DNA of 64,000 nt from Anastatus disparis (GCA_017163975.1 JAFFSR010000227.1:248001-312000), one strand, 5' to 3'; shown: positions 1 to 12,281, numbered from the stretch's first letter. The notes: a model not told the origin generated them from the sequence alone. Translations and numbers: made by a program.

Positions 1-179
1 TTTCTAGACTCGAAAAACCGCAAAAAAACCGTAAAAAATGAGGTTTTTTCAATAAAACTCTGAGAAAAGGTAGGAAAACCCTATATTTTTATTACAGATT
101 CGGATTCAGCGTCGAAAAATACATGGGAATATGTATGTCCGGTCAAAAGTTCAGACATTTTTTTTCATTTTGTGGGCCT

Positions 180-530
180 GTGTATTTTTAAAAGGAAATT
201 CAGCTCAAATTCTTATAACGCTGTAACTTTGAGAAAAAATAATATTTTGATATGCTATAGGTGCTTTTTCGAAAGGATTTGAACGTAGCTTTCATTTAAA
301 AACAGTTACAAGCGTCTAGCTATTAATGCTAAAGAATTATAAGCGTTTGAAAAGCTAGTAACTTTTTTAGTGATTTTCTTTAATTGCCTGCAACTAGAGA
401 AATATTGAGCGTTGGGGTCTATAGCTCTGGCTTTTTCCATATTTTGACATCTGAAAACCTATCTCAAAGTTAGAGCAAAATCGGTGATCCGGAGATGTGA
501 TACTCTCCTAGTTATTTTGACCATATAAGC
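180..530 (+). repeat. Half copy of palindromic repeat R1
   Basis: Shares phrases such as AAAGAATTATAAGCGTTTGA, TTTCGAAAGGATTTGAAC and CTAGCTATTAATGCTAAAG with 48900-49140 in the same orientation and with 2440-2830. It ends near 530 in a CTCCTAGT terminus whose complement, ACTAGGAGAGAACC, starts the copy at 47.33 kb. Function unknown; a non-autonomous mobile element is likely. Confidence 0.7.
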
Positions 531-639
531 ACGACTCTCATGTAATATATATATATATTTATTTTTAATATTTAGTATAGGTATGCTTGTTTGTAGTTGG
601 AAAAAAGTTTTTTGTAAATTATTTAATAACTTAATAAAG

Positions 640-712
640 TTTATTAACGTTTTTTATTTTTTAGTCTGAAGAGGTCGGTTAAGTAATGTCCGACGAAACG
701 TTACGATTTTTT
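640..712 (+). other. Possible hammerhead-ribozyme remnant
   Basis: CTGAAGA (666-672), a 5-bp stem GTCGG/CCGAC (674-678 with 690-694), GAAA (695-698), and a 6-bp match between TAACGT near 647 and ACGTTA after GAA. This is the order of a type III hammerhead core, as found in Penelope-like retroelements. An extra G lies between CTGAAGA and the stem, and no stem I can be drawn, so it would be degenerate or chance. Confidence 0.25.
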
Positions 713-1239
713 GTATATTTGAAGTTTTTATTTCTCAAGGTCCTTTCTTCCAGTGGTTGTGAAAATCATTTGAATATTTATTGAACTTGAGGAGAAAAAA
801 TATTTGGTTTCTTAAAAACAATTTAGTTAAACTGTATTCCCCCTTGTATTAATACTTTCTTTCTCTCTTTTTTCTTGACGCGTAACCTCTCAATAAGCGC
901 GAGAGCTTTCATGATCATCGGTTTTTTAGTCATGACGTGCATTATTTACATATTTTTTTAATTATTTGAAATTTTTTACACATTGGTAAAGTTTAATTTA
1001 TGATTTAAACTCACAAGAATGAAATTTAATAATTTAATGTCAAGGTTTTATTTTATTATTCAAAGACCCATTCAAAATTCTGTTTATTTCAGCGATCTTA
1101 TTGAGGGGTTGAGATATAAAGTAAAACTCGAGTGAATAGCTGAGTAAAAGTGGAGATAGACAATTCTAAGAATTTTGCGAAAAACTGAGGAAACGCTAAT
1201 CCGAACGCTCACGAAATGTGCCGTGTGAGTTGTGAGTAC

Positions 1240-2180
1240 CCTTGTGCGTTCCATGCGAGCTGCATGCAGACCGAACCCTTACGAATTTTGCTCAAGCGTA
1301 TACGCCTTGATGACTTGATGCGTTGCCTATCGGAATATCGTCTGCTTGTTTTTTTTTTAGCAATTTTTCGGTTTCATTCATTGCTATTTGAATTAATAAA
1401 ATAAAAATACATGTAAAATATATTTTGGAACATCAAATATAAACATGTGTGAATAAAATTTTAAGAATTAGTATGCTTTCACAACATACAAAAATATGAT
1501 TAAACCTTAATGAAACCGGCACATTGTGGGGTTACAGAGCTGCACCTCGGCCGATCAACGAAAGTAAGCAGCACAGGGCGCGGTTATTACTTAGATGGGT
1601 GACCGCTGCCTATGTAACTTCGTCGATCAATCGGTTGATTTTTCGTTATTATCAATGTGTGCGGTAGGTAAAAGATAAATGTTTTCGGTGTTTGAGCCTA
1701 AGGAATGTGACATAAACACCGAAAACAATTTTCGATTACCGGGTGATATTAGGGCTTGCCGTAGCAACCTTCAGATCTCGGCCTGAGGTAGAGATCTGGT
1801 TATAAAGGTCCGCTCGGAAGACTCGCATCATCGAATTCTAAAAGTATAGAACAAAGGTTTAAAAGCACTTACTACGCCAAAATAGGCTGTAGATGGGTAA
1901 ACCCAAGTATATATAAACCCTAACGAACATTTTTGTTAAATAATGGTTAGTATAATTTTAAATAACTATCACTATAAATAAGTGTAAATAACTTATTTAT
2001 CTCTTATTTTCGTCATATTTTAACAGTTTTTATTTTATTAGTTCAAATAACCATACATAAAACCGAAAACTTCTTTAATGTGAGAAATTAGGGTTTTTAG
2101 GCACTCGCGCACAAATGTCGAGAGGTGTTGGTTAGGCACTTCCGTACTTGCGTGTTCCGTGCGAGCTGCATGTGGACTCT
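1240..2180. repeat. Short repeats on both sides of the 5S-like sequence
   Basis: The phrase near 1241-1270 (GCGTTCC.TGCGAGCTGCATG) recurs near 2152-2178 as GTTCCGTGCGAGCTGCATG in the same orientation. The 5S-like block lies between. They could be ends of one composite element; the boundary is unclear. Confidence 0.4.
1517..1625 (+). repeat. 5S-rRNA-like sequence (pseudogene or SINE3 head)
   Basis: CGGCCGATCAACGAAAGTAA then GCAGC, CGGTTATTACTT and AGATGGGTGACCGC match the animal 5S rRNA internal promoter region (ICR: CCGATCACCGAAGTTAAGC, GGTTAGTACTT, GGATGGGTGACCGC) with several substitutions. The 5' stem strand and the 3' end of 5S are not recognisable, so it is not a functional 5S gene. A 5S-derived SINE head or an old pseudogene both fit. 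Confidence 0.7.
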
Positions 2181-2429
2181 GCCTAAGCGGCAAAGATGTA
2201 CAAGGCTAGCCAAATGAGTATAGGGGCCGCTTATGACTTTGCTCGCAGTATCGCTCTATTTCACTTGCTATATATTGTACTAAAGAATATTTGCTATCTA
2301 AATAATATCCCCAGGGTCATATTTTCAAAAAATAAATATCCCGCACATACATTCAATATGCTATACTTGCAAGGAGAGTGTCAGGGTATTGCGACGCACA
2401 TTCTGCTCAAATTTTAGGAAATGATTTTG

Positions 2430-2835
2430 GATGTAAAAATACGAAAAAAAGTCAGACTACTAAACTCTAACGCTCCCTGGTTACAGGTAATTAGAGAAAA
2501 TCACTATAAAAGTTACTAGATTTTCAAATGCTTATGGTTCCTAGCCATTGATAGCTAGCAGCTTATACCCTTTATTAAATGAAAACTGAGCTCAAATCCT
2601 TTCGAAATAGTTACAGCATCTAATAATATTATTTTTTCCCCAAGATATAAAGCAATGCAAATTGGACCAAAATTTAGCATTTATTTTTAATTAATGTTAT
2701 GAAGAGGAATTTTAGATCCAATTTTCATTGCTCCATATCTTTGGAAAAAAATAATATTTTTAAATGCTGTAACTACTATTTAGAAAGGATTTGAACTCAG
2801 CTTTTATTTAAAAAAAAACTGATAGAACTATTTTT
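2430..2835. repeat. Palindromic repeat R1, full copy
   Basis: The left half (TAACGCTCCCTGGTTACAGG, AGTTACTAGATTTTCAAA, CTTTCGAAATAG) is matched in reverse complement by the right half (GAAAGGATTTGAACTCAGC). The same arrangement occurs at 48.55-49.14 kb. No coding capacity. Confidence 0.65.
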
Positions 2836-3011
2836 TAATTCATTATTTTACAGTCAACGTAGGTATTCTTTTTATATAATATTCTCCATATACATTCATT
2901 TTCTTTTCCGCATTCACTCAGGGTCATGCCTATAATGGGAAAACCTGCGGGCAAACCCAGTGGAGTAAATTCCTTTTAGGAAAACCTTCTCTGAAATGAG
3001 TCGAAATAAAA

Positions 3012-3047
3012 ATAAAAATAAAAATAATAATAATAATAATAATAATA
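3012..3047. repeat. (AAAAT/AAT)n microsatellite
   Basis: Short run of AATAAA units that passes into AAT triplets. Simple sequence only. Confidence 0.9.
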
Positions 3048-4978
3048 TAAAAATCAAAATTATTTATATATATATAAGTGAAATAAAAGAAAAAAACACT
3101 AGAATCTCATTACTGAAACTTGCAAAATTCGCAAAAGTTTGACAGAAGAAAGCTTTTTTTTCTAAAAACAAACAAAGCACAGTTTTCAAAAATGTAGAAT
3201 TTCTATTAATGTTTGCGTCCTGCTTTCCTTTCTGATCGGACAGTGCAACGCAAATTAAAAAAAGAATGCACTTAAAAATATGTAACTAAATTACAGCAGC
3301 ATGAAATTTTTAAGACACTTCTCACCTGTAACCAAGCAAAAGTAAACCATCAAGTACCAACACTAGAAAAAAAAACGCAAAAAATACATGCAAAGAAAAA
3401 GAAAATGTAATACATAAAAAAGCCAAGGTAGCAGGTCAAAAAAAAAACAATGAAATGATGATAAAGGTAAGCCTATCATCGTTTCAAGTGCAATAGTTCT
3501 GAAGAATGTAAACTATACGCGCAGTTCACTAATTAGACGCGCGCGTCCTGTTATATAGATGTCCAGTGAAGGGGAAAAAAGAAATGAAGAAATTTAATTG
3601 CAATTCTTATTCCTTGCCGGATGAGAGATAGAAAAAGAAAAAAGATAAAGGAGAAAAAAATGGAAGAAAAAAAAGAAATACTGAAACGACTAATTAGACA
3701 GAGGTAGCTTTAGCTTGCTATAGCGTCTTTTCCACTCACGTGCAATCAAGCGCGTATAAGAAAGACAGAGAGGAAGTTTGCGCGAAGCCGTTATCTATGA
3801 CCTACTTTTCACCATCTACCCACACATTCACTTACATCTACATATGTGTAAATACGCATACGCATATACAACGTTTCTATTTCTGGTTCTTCCAAAATTC
3901 TAGGTCCATTTGAATGCTTAGGGGATTTCGTAATTAGTACAAAGGAATTGCCAAAGCTTTTTGGTATCTCTTGAACGGCTAGGATTTCGAAGAGCTTGAC
4001 TGTTACCTTTTTTTGTTCATCATGTCCATACCTTATCACATTTTTCTCTTTATCTCATCTTTGCTGAAAGATTTTGATATTTTTTTTTTTGCATGATTGA
4101 GTTAAAAGAATGAATAAAATAATAAAGATCATATTTTTGATTGATTAAAACTTAGAACTTAATAATTTATTTTGATAGGATACTATTTTTAGAATAAAGA
4201 TTATTAAATTTTATCATTTTTTTTTTGCTTTCTCAAAGAGAAAGGATTTTTTAATTGACATACTGGAGCTTTTTGAAGAAATATATATTAATGTACAACA
4301 AGCAAAAATTTCGAATTTATTTTATTATATTTTGTATCTACTGATAAGTTCTTTGATTGAATGATAATTATTCAACTCAGATATGAATAGTAAACCACAT
4401 GATATTAATCATGAATAAACTAAACTTTAAAAAATTTGTATTCAATTAAAAAATTAATTTTTAAAAAGACAAAAATTTATAAAAAAAAAAACAAACACCG
4501 TCTAACTCTAATAATATTCTGTGGTGTTTGTCCACAAACGATACCGCATTTACTTAATTTTAAAATTCGTTCATACGTAAAAATGTGGCTATTTCTGTAA
4601 ACTCTCAACAATTTTTGGCATTAACATTAGAATGCTATTTTATTTTATAGAATAAACTTTAAAACAAACGATAAACTATGACTCGCACAACAAACAAGTT
4701 AACACATTTTAAAAAAAAGTTTTGTTTTCCTTTCACGAACATTAAAGTTTAAAAAAGTTAAGTTTTCCTACGCTATGGAATTTAGTTTATTCTCAAAATA
4801 AGCGGGCGTTTTATGTACAATTCACCCGATGTCCAATAAATAAAAAAAAATTAACATAATTCTGTTTTTCTCTTAGGCTGTTATCTAGACTATTAAAAAA
4901 TTATAGTTACTTCTATTACATGTAATCTAAAAGAATTATAATCATAAATTTCAAGCCATTACATTAAATGCAAATCAT

Positions 4979-5994
4979 GTACACTTGGCGGAAAGGATAT
5001 TTTTCCGAATGTGTACCTCAAATGGCAGCGCAGCATATTTTACCATGGACGTAAGAAAACTTCGAATTATGTACTGAGTTTCGTATCGCGATTGTTTTGT
5101 TTTTTCATATAAGTTATTTAAATTAATATAGATATAAAAAAATTAAATTTCATAATATTATTAAATTAAAACATACAAATTTTACTTTATAAAATTATAA
5201 TTCAGACTCTAAAAAAGGAAAGTAAAATTGTATGTTTACTAAAATAATGTCATTAAGGCGACTACGGAAGTTCGGTTCGATTTCATTTTGTAGTTTACAA
5301 ATTACTCTTTCAGTTTCTAAAATTTTTTGAATTTTTTAATTTTCCACCATTTATTATAATCCGTGGAATGGTGGAAAATTAAAAAATCTGGAAAATTTTA
5401 CATATTGAAAGAGTAATTTGTAAACTCAAAAATAAAACCTAACCTAAAATCCGAAGTCGCCTTAAGAGCATGACGAAGCTGTCCGCCTTCTAATAATATT
5501 TCCAATCATAACTTATGAATAAACGATGCGTTTGAGTTTCTTTGCTACAAAGAAAAAGTTTGTGAGATTAAACTCTAGTGCGGACAACTCAAGAAATCTA
5601 CCAAAATCTTATACATACAAAGTTATAATAAAAACTTTCAATATGTCGTATTTTAAGGTTAGGTTTGTCGAGTTTGATATCTAATTTCCAATCCAAGCTC
5701 ATAAAAAAATAAGTCCAAATGATTTTTTATTTTAACAAAAATTATTGTATAAATATAGCTTTAGTGCGGACAAGTCATTATATTTGTTTAATTTAAGAAT
5801 TTAAAAAGATATTGATAAAATAAAAAAAGCAAAACTCGATTGCTGCAGCTCCGACATGCCGTTAAGTAATAAGTAATGATGATGCGAAAGTTACTGCATG
5901 ATTTGGAATTATCTTATGTCTGTGGTAAAATATGCGATTTTGCCATTTGAGATTAACATTCGGAAAACTATCCTTTCCGCCAATAGTGTACATT
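4979..5994. mobile_element. 1-kb non-autonomous element with long inverted ends
   Basis: Left end GTACACTTGGCGGAAAGGAT and right end rc GTACACTATTGGCGGAAAGG. Further matching blocks follow inside (CATTCGG / CCGAATG, CTCAAATGGCA / TGCCATTTGAG, ATATTTTACCA / TGGTAAAATAT), so the inverted ends are about 60 bp. The interior holds a second foldback (5265-5467) and a part shared with 29.1-29.35 kb. No transposase ORF was seen. Confidence 0.8.
5265..5470. repeat. Foldback inside the 1-kb element
   Basis: AAGGCGACTACGGA, TTTACAAATTACTCTTTCA and AATTTTCCACCATT on the left are complementary to AATGGTGGAAAATT, TGAAAGAGTAATTTGTAAA and TCCGAAGTCGCCTT on the right. Arms are about 85-95 bp around a short loop. 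Confidence 0.8.
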
Positions 5995-6245
5995 TGGATT
6001 AAAATTCATTTTTTACAGCATAATTACTACAATACCTCAAATCATTTTTAGGATCAAGTAATCATATAAGAAAGTTAAGCTGATAATTTCAAGTCTAAAA
6101 AAGTTAAACGTGAAGAAAAAATTATATCGTTCATTTACCTTATTTTATAAATGCCAAAATAATTTTTAAAATATTACTTGTAAAGACTATTTAATATAAA
6201 AATAATTTTTTATATTAAATAGTCTTTCGATTACTGGATAAAAAG

Positions 6246-6342
6246 AATAGTACATTACGATACATGTGATTTAAGTAGCACTTTAGTACACGGCCGTGTA
6301 ATATAGTTCCATGAAGGTCACAAGTATCGTATACTATTTTAT
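6246..6342. repeat. Hairpin element, AATAGTAYATT group, small member
   Basis: AATAGTACATTACGATAC at the left and GTATCGTATACTATTT at the right form the outer stem, with GTCA/TGAC-type blocks inside. It is the head of R2 copy 1 and equals the head of R2 copy 2 at 17.27 kb, but it lacks the GAGCGCAGCGAG apex found there. Confidence 0.75.
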
Positions 6343-7105
6343 AGAACTTGGGATACAAATCTGCCGCATTAAATTTATACTCTTAAAAGTCAATAATAAA
6401 CAAAAACTGTGCACTCCACGAACGATAATTCGAAAAATAAAAGCGAAAACTATAAAAAAGCCAATACTAGGCATCCCGTAAATGATAAATCGATAAAGAA
6501 AAACGAAAACTATAAATGAGCTGAAACTAAACACTCCATGAATAATAAATCATTAAAGAAAAAAAAAATGATTTCAAAAATATGCTTAAAATGTACAATA
6601 ATAAATTTTTATCAATATCATTGATATTATGTGAAATTTTTTTTTTAAATCATCTTCTATAAAATCATAAATTTAAATTTTGTTTCACGCATGTATTAGC
6701 GCCGTACGGGCGGCGAAGATAAAGCTTAATATTGTATTAGCAATAGCAATCATGTGTAGTGACTGGGGGTTCCCTGGATCAGTTTATAATACAATACCGA
6801 AATCAGTACCTCTTCGTTCCACATATCACGCTACTATTAACTTTAATTTTACTCATATTTTACATCCTTATGATTGTTATTTAATTTAAAAAATATAAAT
6901 ATAAAAGAATTTCAATACACTACAGCTTATTATTATTATTTACAAAAATACCTTAAAAAATAATCCACATATCAAATTATTACTTATTATACACACGTTA
7001 CCTAAGTAAATTCATTATTATACTGTGTAAAAAAGTGTAGGTAGCGGAGGAGCGTTACTTATATGAGGATTTAGATCCCGCAGTGCTATAAAAGGATTTT
7101 TGGAA
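6246..7105 (+). repeat. Dispersed repeat R2, copy 1
   Basis: Matches 17266-18556 in the same orientation from the hairpin head to the end phrase CAGTGCTATAAAA. Inside are about three degenerate units of 60-65 bp that contain ACTCCACGAA.GATAA and AAAGCGAAAACTATAAA. Unlike copy 2 it has no insertion near the TTTAATTT site at about 6885. No protein is encoded. Confidence 0.8.
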
Positions 7106-7477
7106 TCAGACAAACTTTTGAAATCGGCTATACATGCATAACAGCGTTGAAAAACGATTAAAATGGTTATAAAGATAAAGCTTATCAAGACGCAAAAGAT
7201 AATATTATGATATTTGACAAAAAATCAAAAAGAACTCAATAAGTAAAAAAAAACTGTGCAAAATGTTTAGAATACAAAGTATCTTGTTGGATGAAAATTG
7301 GTAGGATAGAACTATTTTTCCCTCTTTTGTTTCTCTGTATCTCTTGCAGACCTTTATCCAGTGCAAAATAGTTGTAATAGTAGTAGTTTCGTTAATCCTT
7401 TTGTCTGCCTCCAAAAAAGAAACTGATAAAAATGTATTTCTTTTCACAAGATAGAGAAAGAGAGAGAGATTGATTGA

Positions 7478-8332
7478 TTGATTCATACGCTTATTTAAGG
7501 CCATGGGGTTCAACCCCGTATGGCCCATAAGAAATTACAAAAATATATACATAAAATAAACTGAAAAATATCGTAATTAATAAAAGAACAGTAATGCAAA
7601 TTACAATATGTTTAAGATTGAGATCACATTTTGACCCATAAACAGCATTAAAAATTTAACTAATATAAAACAGTAATTATAATTATAAATGAGATTACTC
7701 TCCTAAGTAAACAATAATAAAAAATTATTTAAATATAAGATAAACTAAAGCAATTAACTTTTAAGTTTATACATCGTTTACTCGACGTTTTATCATTTGC
7801 ACTAGTAGAGAAAGTAACCATTCAAGGTCTAAATTTAACGATTGTAGTAGAGCGTAATTTGAATAGAGTAAATAGTATACGCTCAACGAACGTTCAAAGA
7901 ACCATGCCACTCAGTGCGCTCATCATCAAGGAATTTGTTCAATAATTGCACTTTGACAACCTGGGTTAATCTACTTCAAAGCATGGAAATAAGTCTACAT
8001 TATTATTAATAAAAATAGATGCTGAAGAGACAAAAGAGTTAAGCATCGCAGCAGTACGTACGACTGGACATATGAGCAGTCTTGCAGGTAGTCTGCTGGA
8101 TGACCTAACCATTGTATCTACATTTGTCCGGAGGAATTTTGAAGCTAGATATGTGGGATTTTGGTAAAATACTATAGAATGTGCGAGTACCATTTTGAAA
8201 TAAAGCCGCCTATTTTTAACCGATATCCATCTAAGTTCAAAGCTAAAAGGAGTGACCCTGTCCTGCCTCCCAATATTGGCAAACACGAATTTACTTTAAT
8301 TTAACACAAGCGTTAAAAGCACGATGAAGCTT
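7478..8332 (-). pseudogene. LINE reverse-transcriptase 3' fragment, copy A
   Basis: Minus-strand reading contains GRQDRVTPF, VDTMVRSSSRLPARLLICP and NSFVSSASIFINNN, which match the end of copy B next to it. It closes in ATGAATCAATCAATCAATCTC, a short AATC-rich tail typical of some non-LTR retrotransposons. It is 5' truncated, lacks the catalytic part and has frame breaks. Dead fragment. Confidence 0.8.
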
Positions 8333-8333
8333 G

Positions 8334-9428
8334 AGAGAGATTGATTGGTTGATTCATTTATTTCAGATCATTTGTAAATTTGACGTTAAGACAATGGTAT
8401 AATACTATTTAAATTATCTCCGTGTAGACACAGTATATTTTAGTATTTAGAGTAAATAATACATACATAATGCATTTAAAAGAAGCAATTTTTAACGTAG
8501 AACTAATCTTCTCATCGTTCACACCAGTACAGAAAAGGAACCCCTAGAGGTCCACATTATATATTTTATATATTTATTTTCATTATTTAAGTCAACTCAG
8601 CGAATGTTTAATGTATTCTGCCATTCAGTGCACTCATCCAGAAGAAATTTGTTAAATAAACGAACTTTTAAAACCTGCGTCATTCCAACTCCAAAACCAT
8701 TAAAAACATCAACATTATTGTTGATGAAAGAGGATGCTGACGAAACAAAGGAGTTGAGCGTCGCTGCTGTGCGGGCAGTAGGACAAATGAGCAGTCGCAT
8801 AGGCGGCCTACTAGATGACCTGACCATTGTATCCATCCCAGTTCACGACGAAAAGGAGTTACTCTGTCTTGCCACCCAATATTGCCGAACACGAATCTAA
8901 CACAAGCATTAAGAGCACGATGAAGTTTAAGATTCAATGTTTGTGGCAGATCATCATAAACTACACAGCAATAATCAAGAATAGGAAATATTGATGCCTC
9001 AACCAGCTCCTTTCTAACCTTTCTAGACAACGCATGCCTATGAAACTTGAGAGACTGGAGAGTACCAAAAACTCGACCAACAACCGAATTAAACTGCTTA
9101 TTCCAATTTAATGAACTATTAATCCAGGCTCCCAAGTTCTTAACAAAATCTGTGTAAGAGACAGACACATTATTTACCACGACAAGAGGACATGCAGAAA
9201 GATCTATTTTCGATATAAATTGCTCACTACCTAAAAAATAGCCTGCATCTTGTTGGGGTTTAGAGTAAGCTCATTTTCATCTGCCCACTTTACAACTGCA
9301 GCTACCTCATAATTCATGGAATTTATACCTTCCTCTAATTTCGCAGGAAGAAAAGAATGATACAATTGGAGATCATCAGCAAAAAGAATATGTTGAGCTT
9401 TGATCAAAACTGAAGGAAGGTCATTTAT

Positions 9429-9436
<8 letters not shown>
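8334..9436 (-). pseudogene. LINE reverse-transcriptase fragment, copy B
   Basis: Minus strand encodes the end of a non-LTR reverse transcriptase: FINDLP, then the catalytic box LFADDLQLY near 9365-9390, then WADENELTLNPNK and a broken frame at about 9240 where one base seems missing. The reading continues from 9180 as VSYTDFVKNLGAWINSS, FPILDYCCVVYDDLP and the thumb-like ALNACVRFVFGN. CR1/Jockey-like group by general look only. A (GA)n run marks the truncated 5' end. The 3' tail abuts copy A. Not functional. Confidence 0.88.

Positions 9437-9462
<26 letters not shown>
9433..9462. repeat. (GA)n microsatellite
   Basis: Fifteen GA units directly at the truncated 5' end of LINE copy B. Confidence 0.95.
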
Positions 9463-9466
<4 letters not shown>

Positions 9467-10868
9467 CGCGTAATTGTTATGTAATAATGAACTAATGAAC
9501 CAATGAAAATTAAATACAAATTCTCATTTTTATTGAACCTGCAGTTTTAAAGAGAATTTTAGAGTAAAAACGGAAAAGCGGCAAAAGAAAAAAAAGAAAA
9601 AAGTATGCACATACACTGTACGTGATAGTATGAAAAAGTCGATGGTATATGATGGATTGTATAAGGGAAAAATAACTTTGGTGAGCTTGTTTCATTTACA
9701 ATGATTTGGTTTTATATACATATATATACATTTATACAATATCTTAGGTGAATGCATGCATAAAAGCTAGCTGACGTGATTGTATATTAAAATATAAGCG
9801 GAAGTAGAAATTACATATTTTAGATTTATGGCTTTTTTCTCATATATTAATTATTCGTGAAAAAATAATTTTACTTGTAATTTTTTAACTCAATACTTGA
9901 CTAAATTTTTCTCTTACCTATACTGAGGAATACAGATATTAAAATTAATTTTTTTCTTCATCTCGTTTAAATATCAAAAGTTTTTTTTTATAATTCTTTT
10001 TATTTTCTAATTGATTCTGATCATGACATATAATTGATGGTTATAATAACAACTTTTTTCCATAATGTATCCATTCTTCATTCAAAATTTCGAAAAAATT
10101 CAAGAATTTTCACTTATAAGATGTTTCATACACATACGATATGTTTTAACTTTCTTTTTGTTGAATTTTTCAAAAAAAAATCAAGCTTAAGAACTTGAAA
10201 ATACGTGGGAGGTAAATCAAGAAAAGAAAAAGGGAAATAAAAATCAAGCCATGAGTATGGCATCTCAAAGTATAGTCTCCCTTTTATTTCCACAAAATTT
10301 CCCACAGCCAGTTTTGATATGACGCACAGTTAGCCCAACGGGATAACAAGATAAAAAAAAGATAAAAAGACGAAAAATGCGCTTTTATTCCTCTTCTTTT
10401 TTTCTGTTTTTCTTTTATTCGCGTCATTCGTGCGCCTACTTGGACCTTATAAGTGCGAATGAATTTTTAGAGGGTCGATAAAAAAAGATACTCTATATTA
10501 CTAAATTTTTCGATAATGAAAATAAAAAAAGTATAGGACACTACGTCAAGATATCGAAACCTTTTTTAAAAGTCTATTTTTGACTTTGCCCTTTTTTCAC
10601 TATTTTATCAATTTTCTTTGAATTTTCAAAGTGTCACAGTTATGTGTGCCATTTTTTTGCAATTAATATCTCTTATATGAATTGTTAGAATAATTGAATT
10701 AGTAAGATTATATGAAAAGAAAGATGTTAGGCAATAAATAGAAATTGTCATTGTATGGATAAAAATGGAAGCATATTTTAATTAATCGATAATATATATT
10801 TTAAAACCTTTAGTTTGGATTATTTGGTGTAAACTTAAATTATATAGAAACTAAAAATCACTGAAACC

Positions 10869-11440
10869 TACACTGAAAAAAAATAAGCAAATATGACATG
10901 GTAGAGCCATGCTAAAACAGCATAGTATCTGTTATGTCATTTCAATATAATAACTATTTTGAATCCACGGAGATATTAAGTATAGTAATCAGCGAGTCTT
11001 CATGAAAATAATAAATAATAAAAACTATTTCGCAAAAATGTTTATATATGATAGATTATTTCGTAAAACAACATCTTATTCAATGGAATTTAACTGAATT
11101 TGTGTCAAATTTTCCAGTATATTTTTGTACATAATCTCAAAAAAAAATTTTAATTTTTTTGCAAAATGTATTTTAGTATAGATACATGTATACAACAAAT
11201 GTTTAAATAGAAATTTATGATTATTTAATAAAATTTTGTTAGCATGATTTATTTACGATGAATCATAAATGTTACTTCTAATAAAAACGACTTGGTTGGC
11301 GCACTATGCTGTTTTAGCATGGTTACTAAAATAGCATTGCATGGTTCCTCTGATGATATTACTAAAAGACACCTGTATATTGCGCCATGTTATTTTAGCA
11401 TGGGAACCGAGTTCAATTTGCTTATTTTTTTATCAGTGTA
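10869..11440. mobile_element. MITE with ACACTGAAAAAAA ends
   Basis: Left end TACACTGAAAAAAAATAAGC followed by AAAT; right end GCTTATTTTTTTATCAGTGTA. Inner blocks with GCATGGCTC/GTTTTAGCATGG recur in both orientations. About 570 bp with no ORF. It ends 216 nt before exon W1. Confidence 0.82.
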
Positions 11441-11656
11441 AATAATTTCATGTGAAATATATAAAGTTAGTTTTAGATCTATTTTACTAAAAATAAAAGA
11501 ATCAGTTTAAAAATAAAAAATGCGTGTTATATTGGTAAATTTTTCGTTTATTAGCTTGGGATAATGATATTGTATATATAAATGGGTCTATTTTCATACA
11601 TAGATTGAAATTTTTCCATATGTTTACTACTATTTTAATGAAAATTTTTTATTTAG

Positions 11657-11832
11657 ATGTGATAACAATAATAGCAAGTGTGGTCGTGCTCGCGATGAGA
11701 AGCAGTGGTCAGGTATTTGCGGCAAGCGCACTTCGTGGCTTACGTTTTTTCCAAATATTACGAATGGTACGGATGGACCGACGTGGTGGCACGTGGAAGC
11801 TGTTGGGAAGCGTAGTTTATGCTCATCGACAA
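11657..11832 (+). CDS. KCNQ: KCNQ exon W1: S3 end, S4 voltage sensor, S4-S5 linker
   Basis: Begins after tttttatttag with two bases completing a split codon (probably Asp, G/AT) and ends CATCGACAA/gtaaga in phase 0. It encodes 58 whole residues. The first 13 or so are the hydrophobic end of S3 ([13 protein letters not shown]). Next comes the short S3-S4 loop, then S4 with the ladder [17 protein letters not shown], in which Gln takes one arginine place as in known KCNQ channels. [16 protein letters not shown] then forms the S4-S5 linker, which couples the voltage sensor to the gate. The exon sits alone: 11.6 kb of repeat-rich DNA precedes it and a 16 kb intron follows. A MITE-like element ends only 216 nt upstream of its acceptor. 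Confidence 0.97.
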
Positions 11833-12281
11833 GTAAGATATTTTTTCTATTTGCTCATTTAATTAATCAATTTTAACATTTATTTACAATCATTCTTTTC
11901 TCTGATAAACTCTCGGGCTGTCAATTTTTAAGTGCTTTTTGCTCAATAAGTTGTAGAAAAAATTCAAATATCACGTGCCAGTTATATGCACTAATTTTCA
12001 TTTTTTTTTTTTTAATATTTAAGTTTTTTTCATTATTGAATTCAGAGAATTTACTTTACATGGAGAAACTTTTTAGCAACTTTAAAATTTTTCGATCGAA
12101 ATCAAAAGATTGTTTTTATCGTCATAAAAAGCACTCTCCAAGACAAGATTAAAGACGAAAAATCCCTTTGTAAAAAAATGAAAAACAAAAAAATTAATAT
12201 AATGTCATTTTTCCCCATTCTAACTTTAAAATATTTTTGCTCCATAACTGCTAAACTTTTCATTTGGTAAATATAGTAGAT

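Larger units (their letters stand above)
1..11656 (+). other. Upstream intron (or 5' region) of KCNQ, repeat-filled
   Basis: No exon was found here. The S1-S2 exons expected before W1 (RRPQLYNFLERP-type, C-V-I-D end) are absent, so this is probably intron. Contents: a half copy of a palindromic repeat, a possible hammerhead remnant, a 5S-like sequence, a foldback, a 1-kb element with inverted ends, one copy of the R2 repeat, two LINE fragments and a MITE; each is listed separately. The stretches 3100-4970 and 9480-10860 are AT-rich and show nothing I can name. Confidence 0.75.

Noticed and set aside
1216..1404. 62-codon plus-strand ORF next to the 5S-like block
   Set aside because: Low-complexity reading over repeat DNA, no family, no splice context.
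8604..8900. 98-codon plus-strand ORF
   Set aside because: Antisense shadow of LINE copy B.
1..11600. KCNQ S1-S2 exons
   Set aside because: Searched by eye for the conserved S1-S2 phrases in three plus frames; none found, so they are taken to lie upstream of the window.
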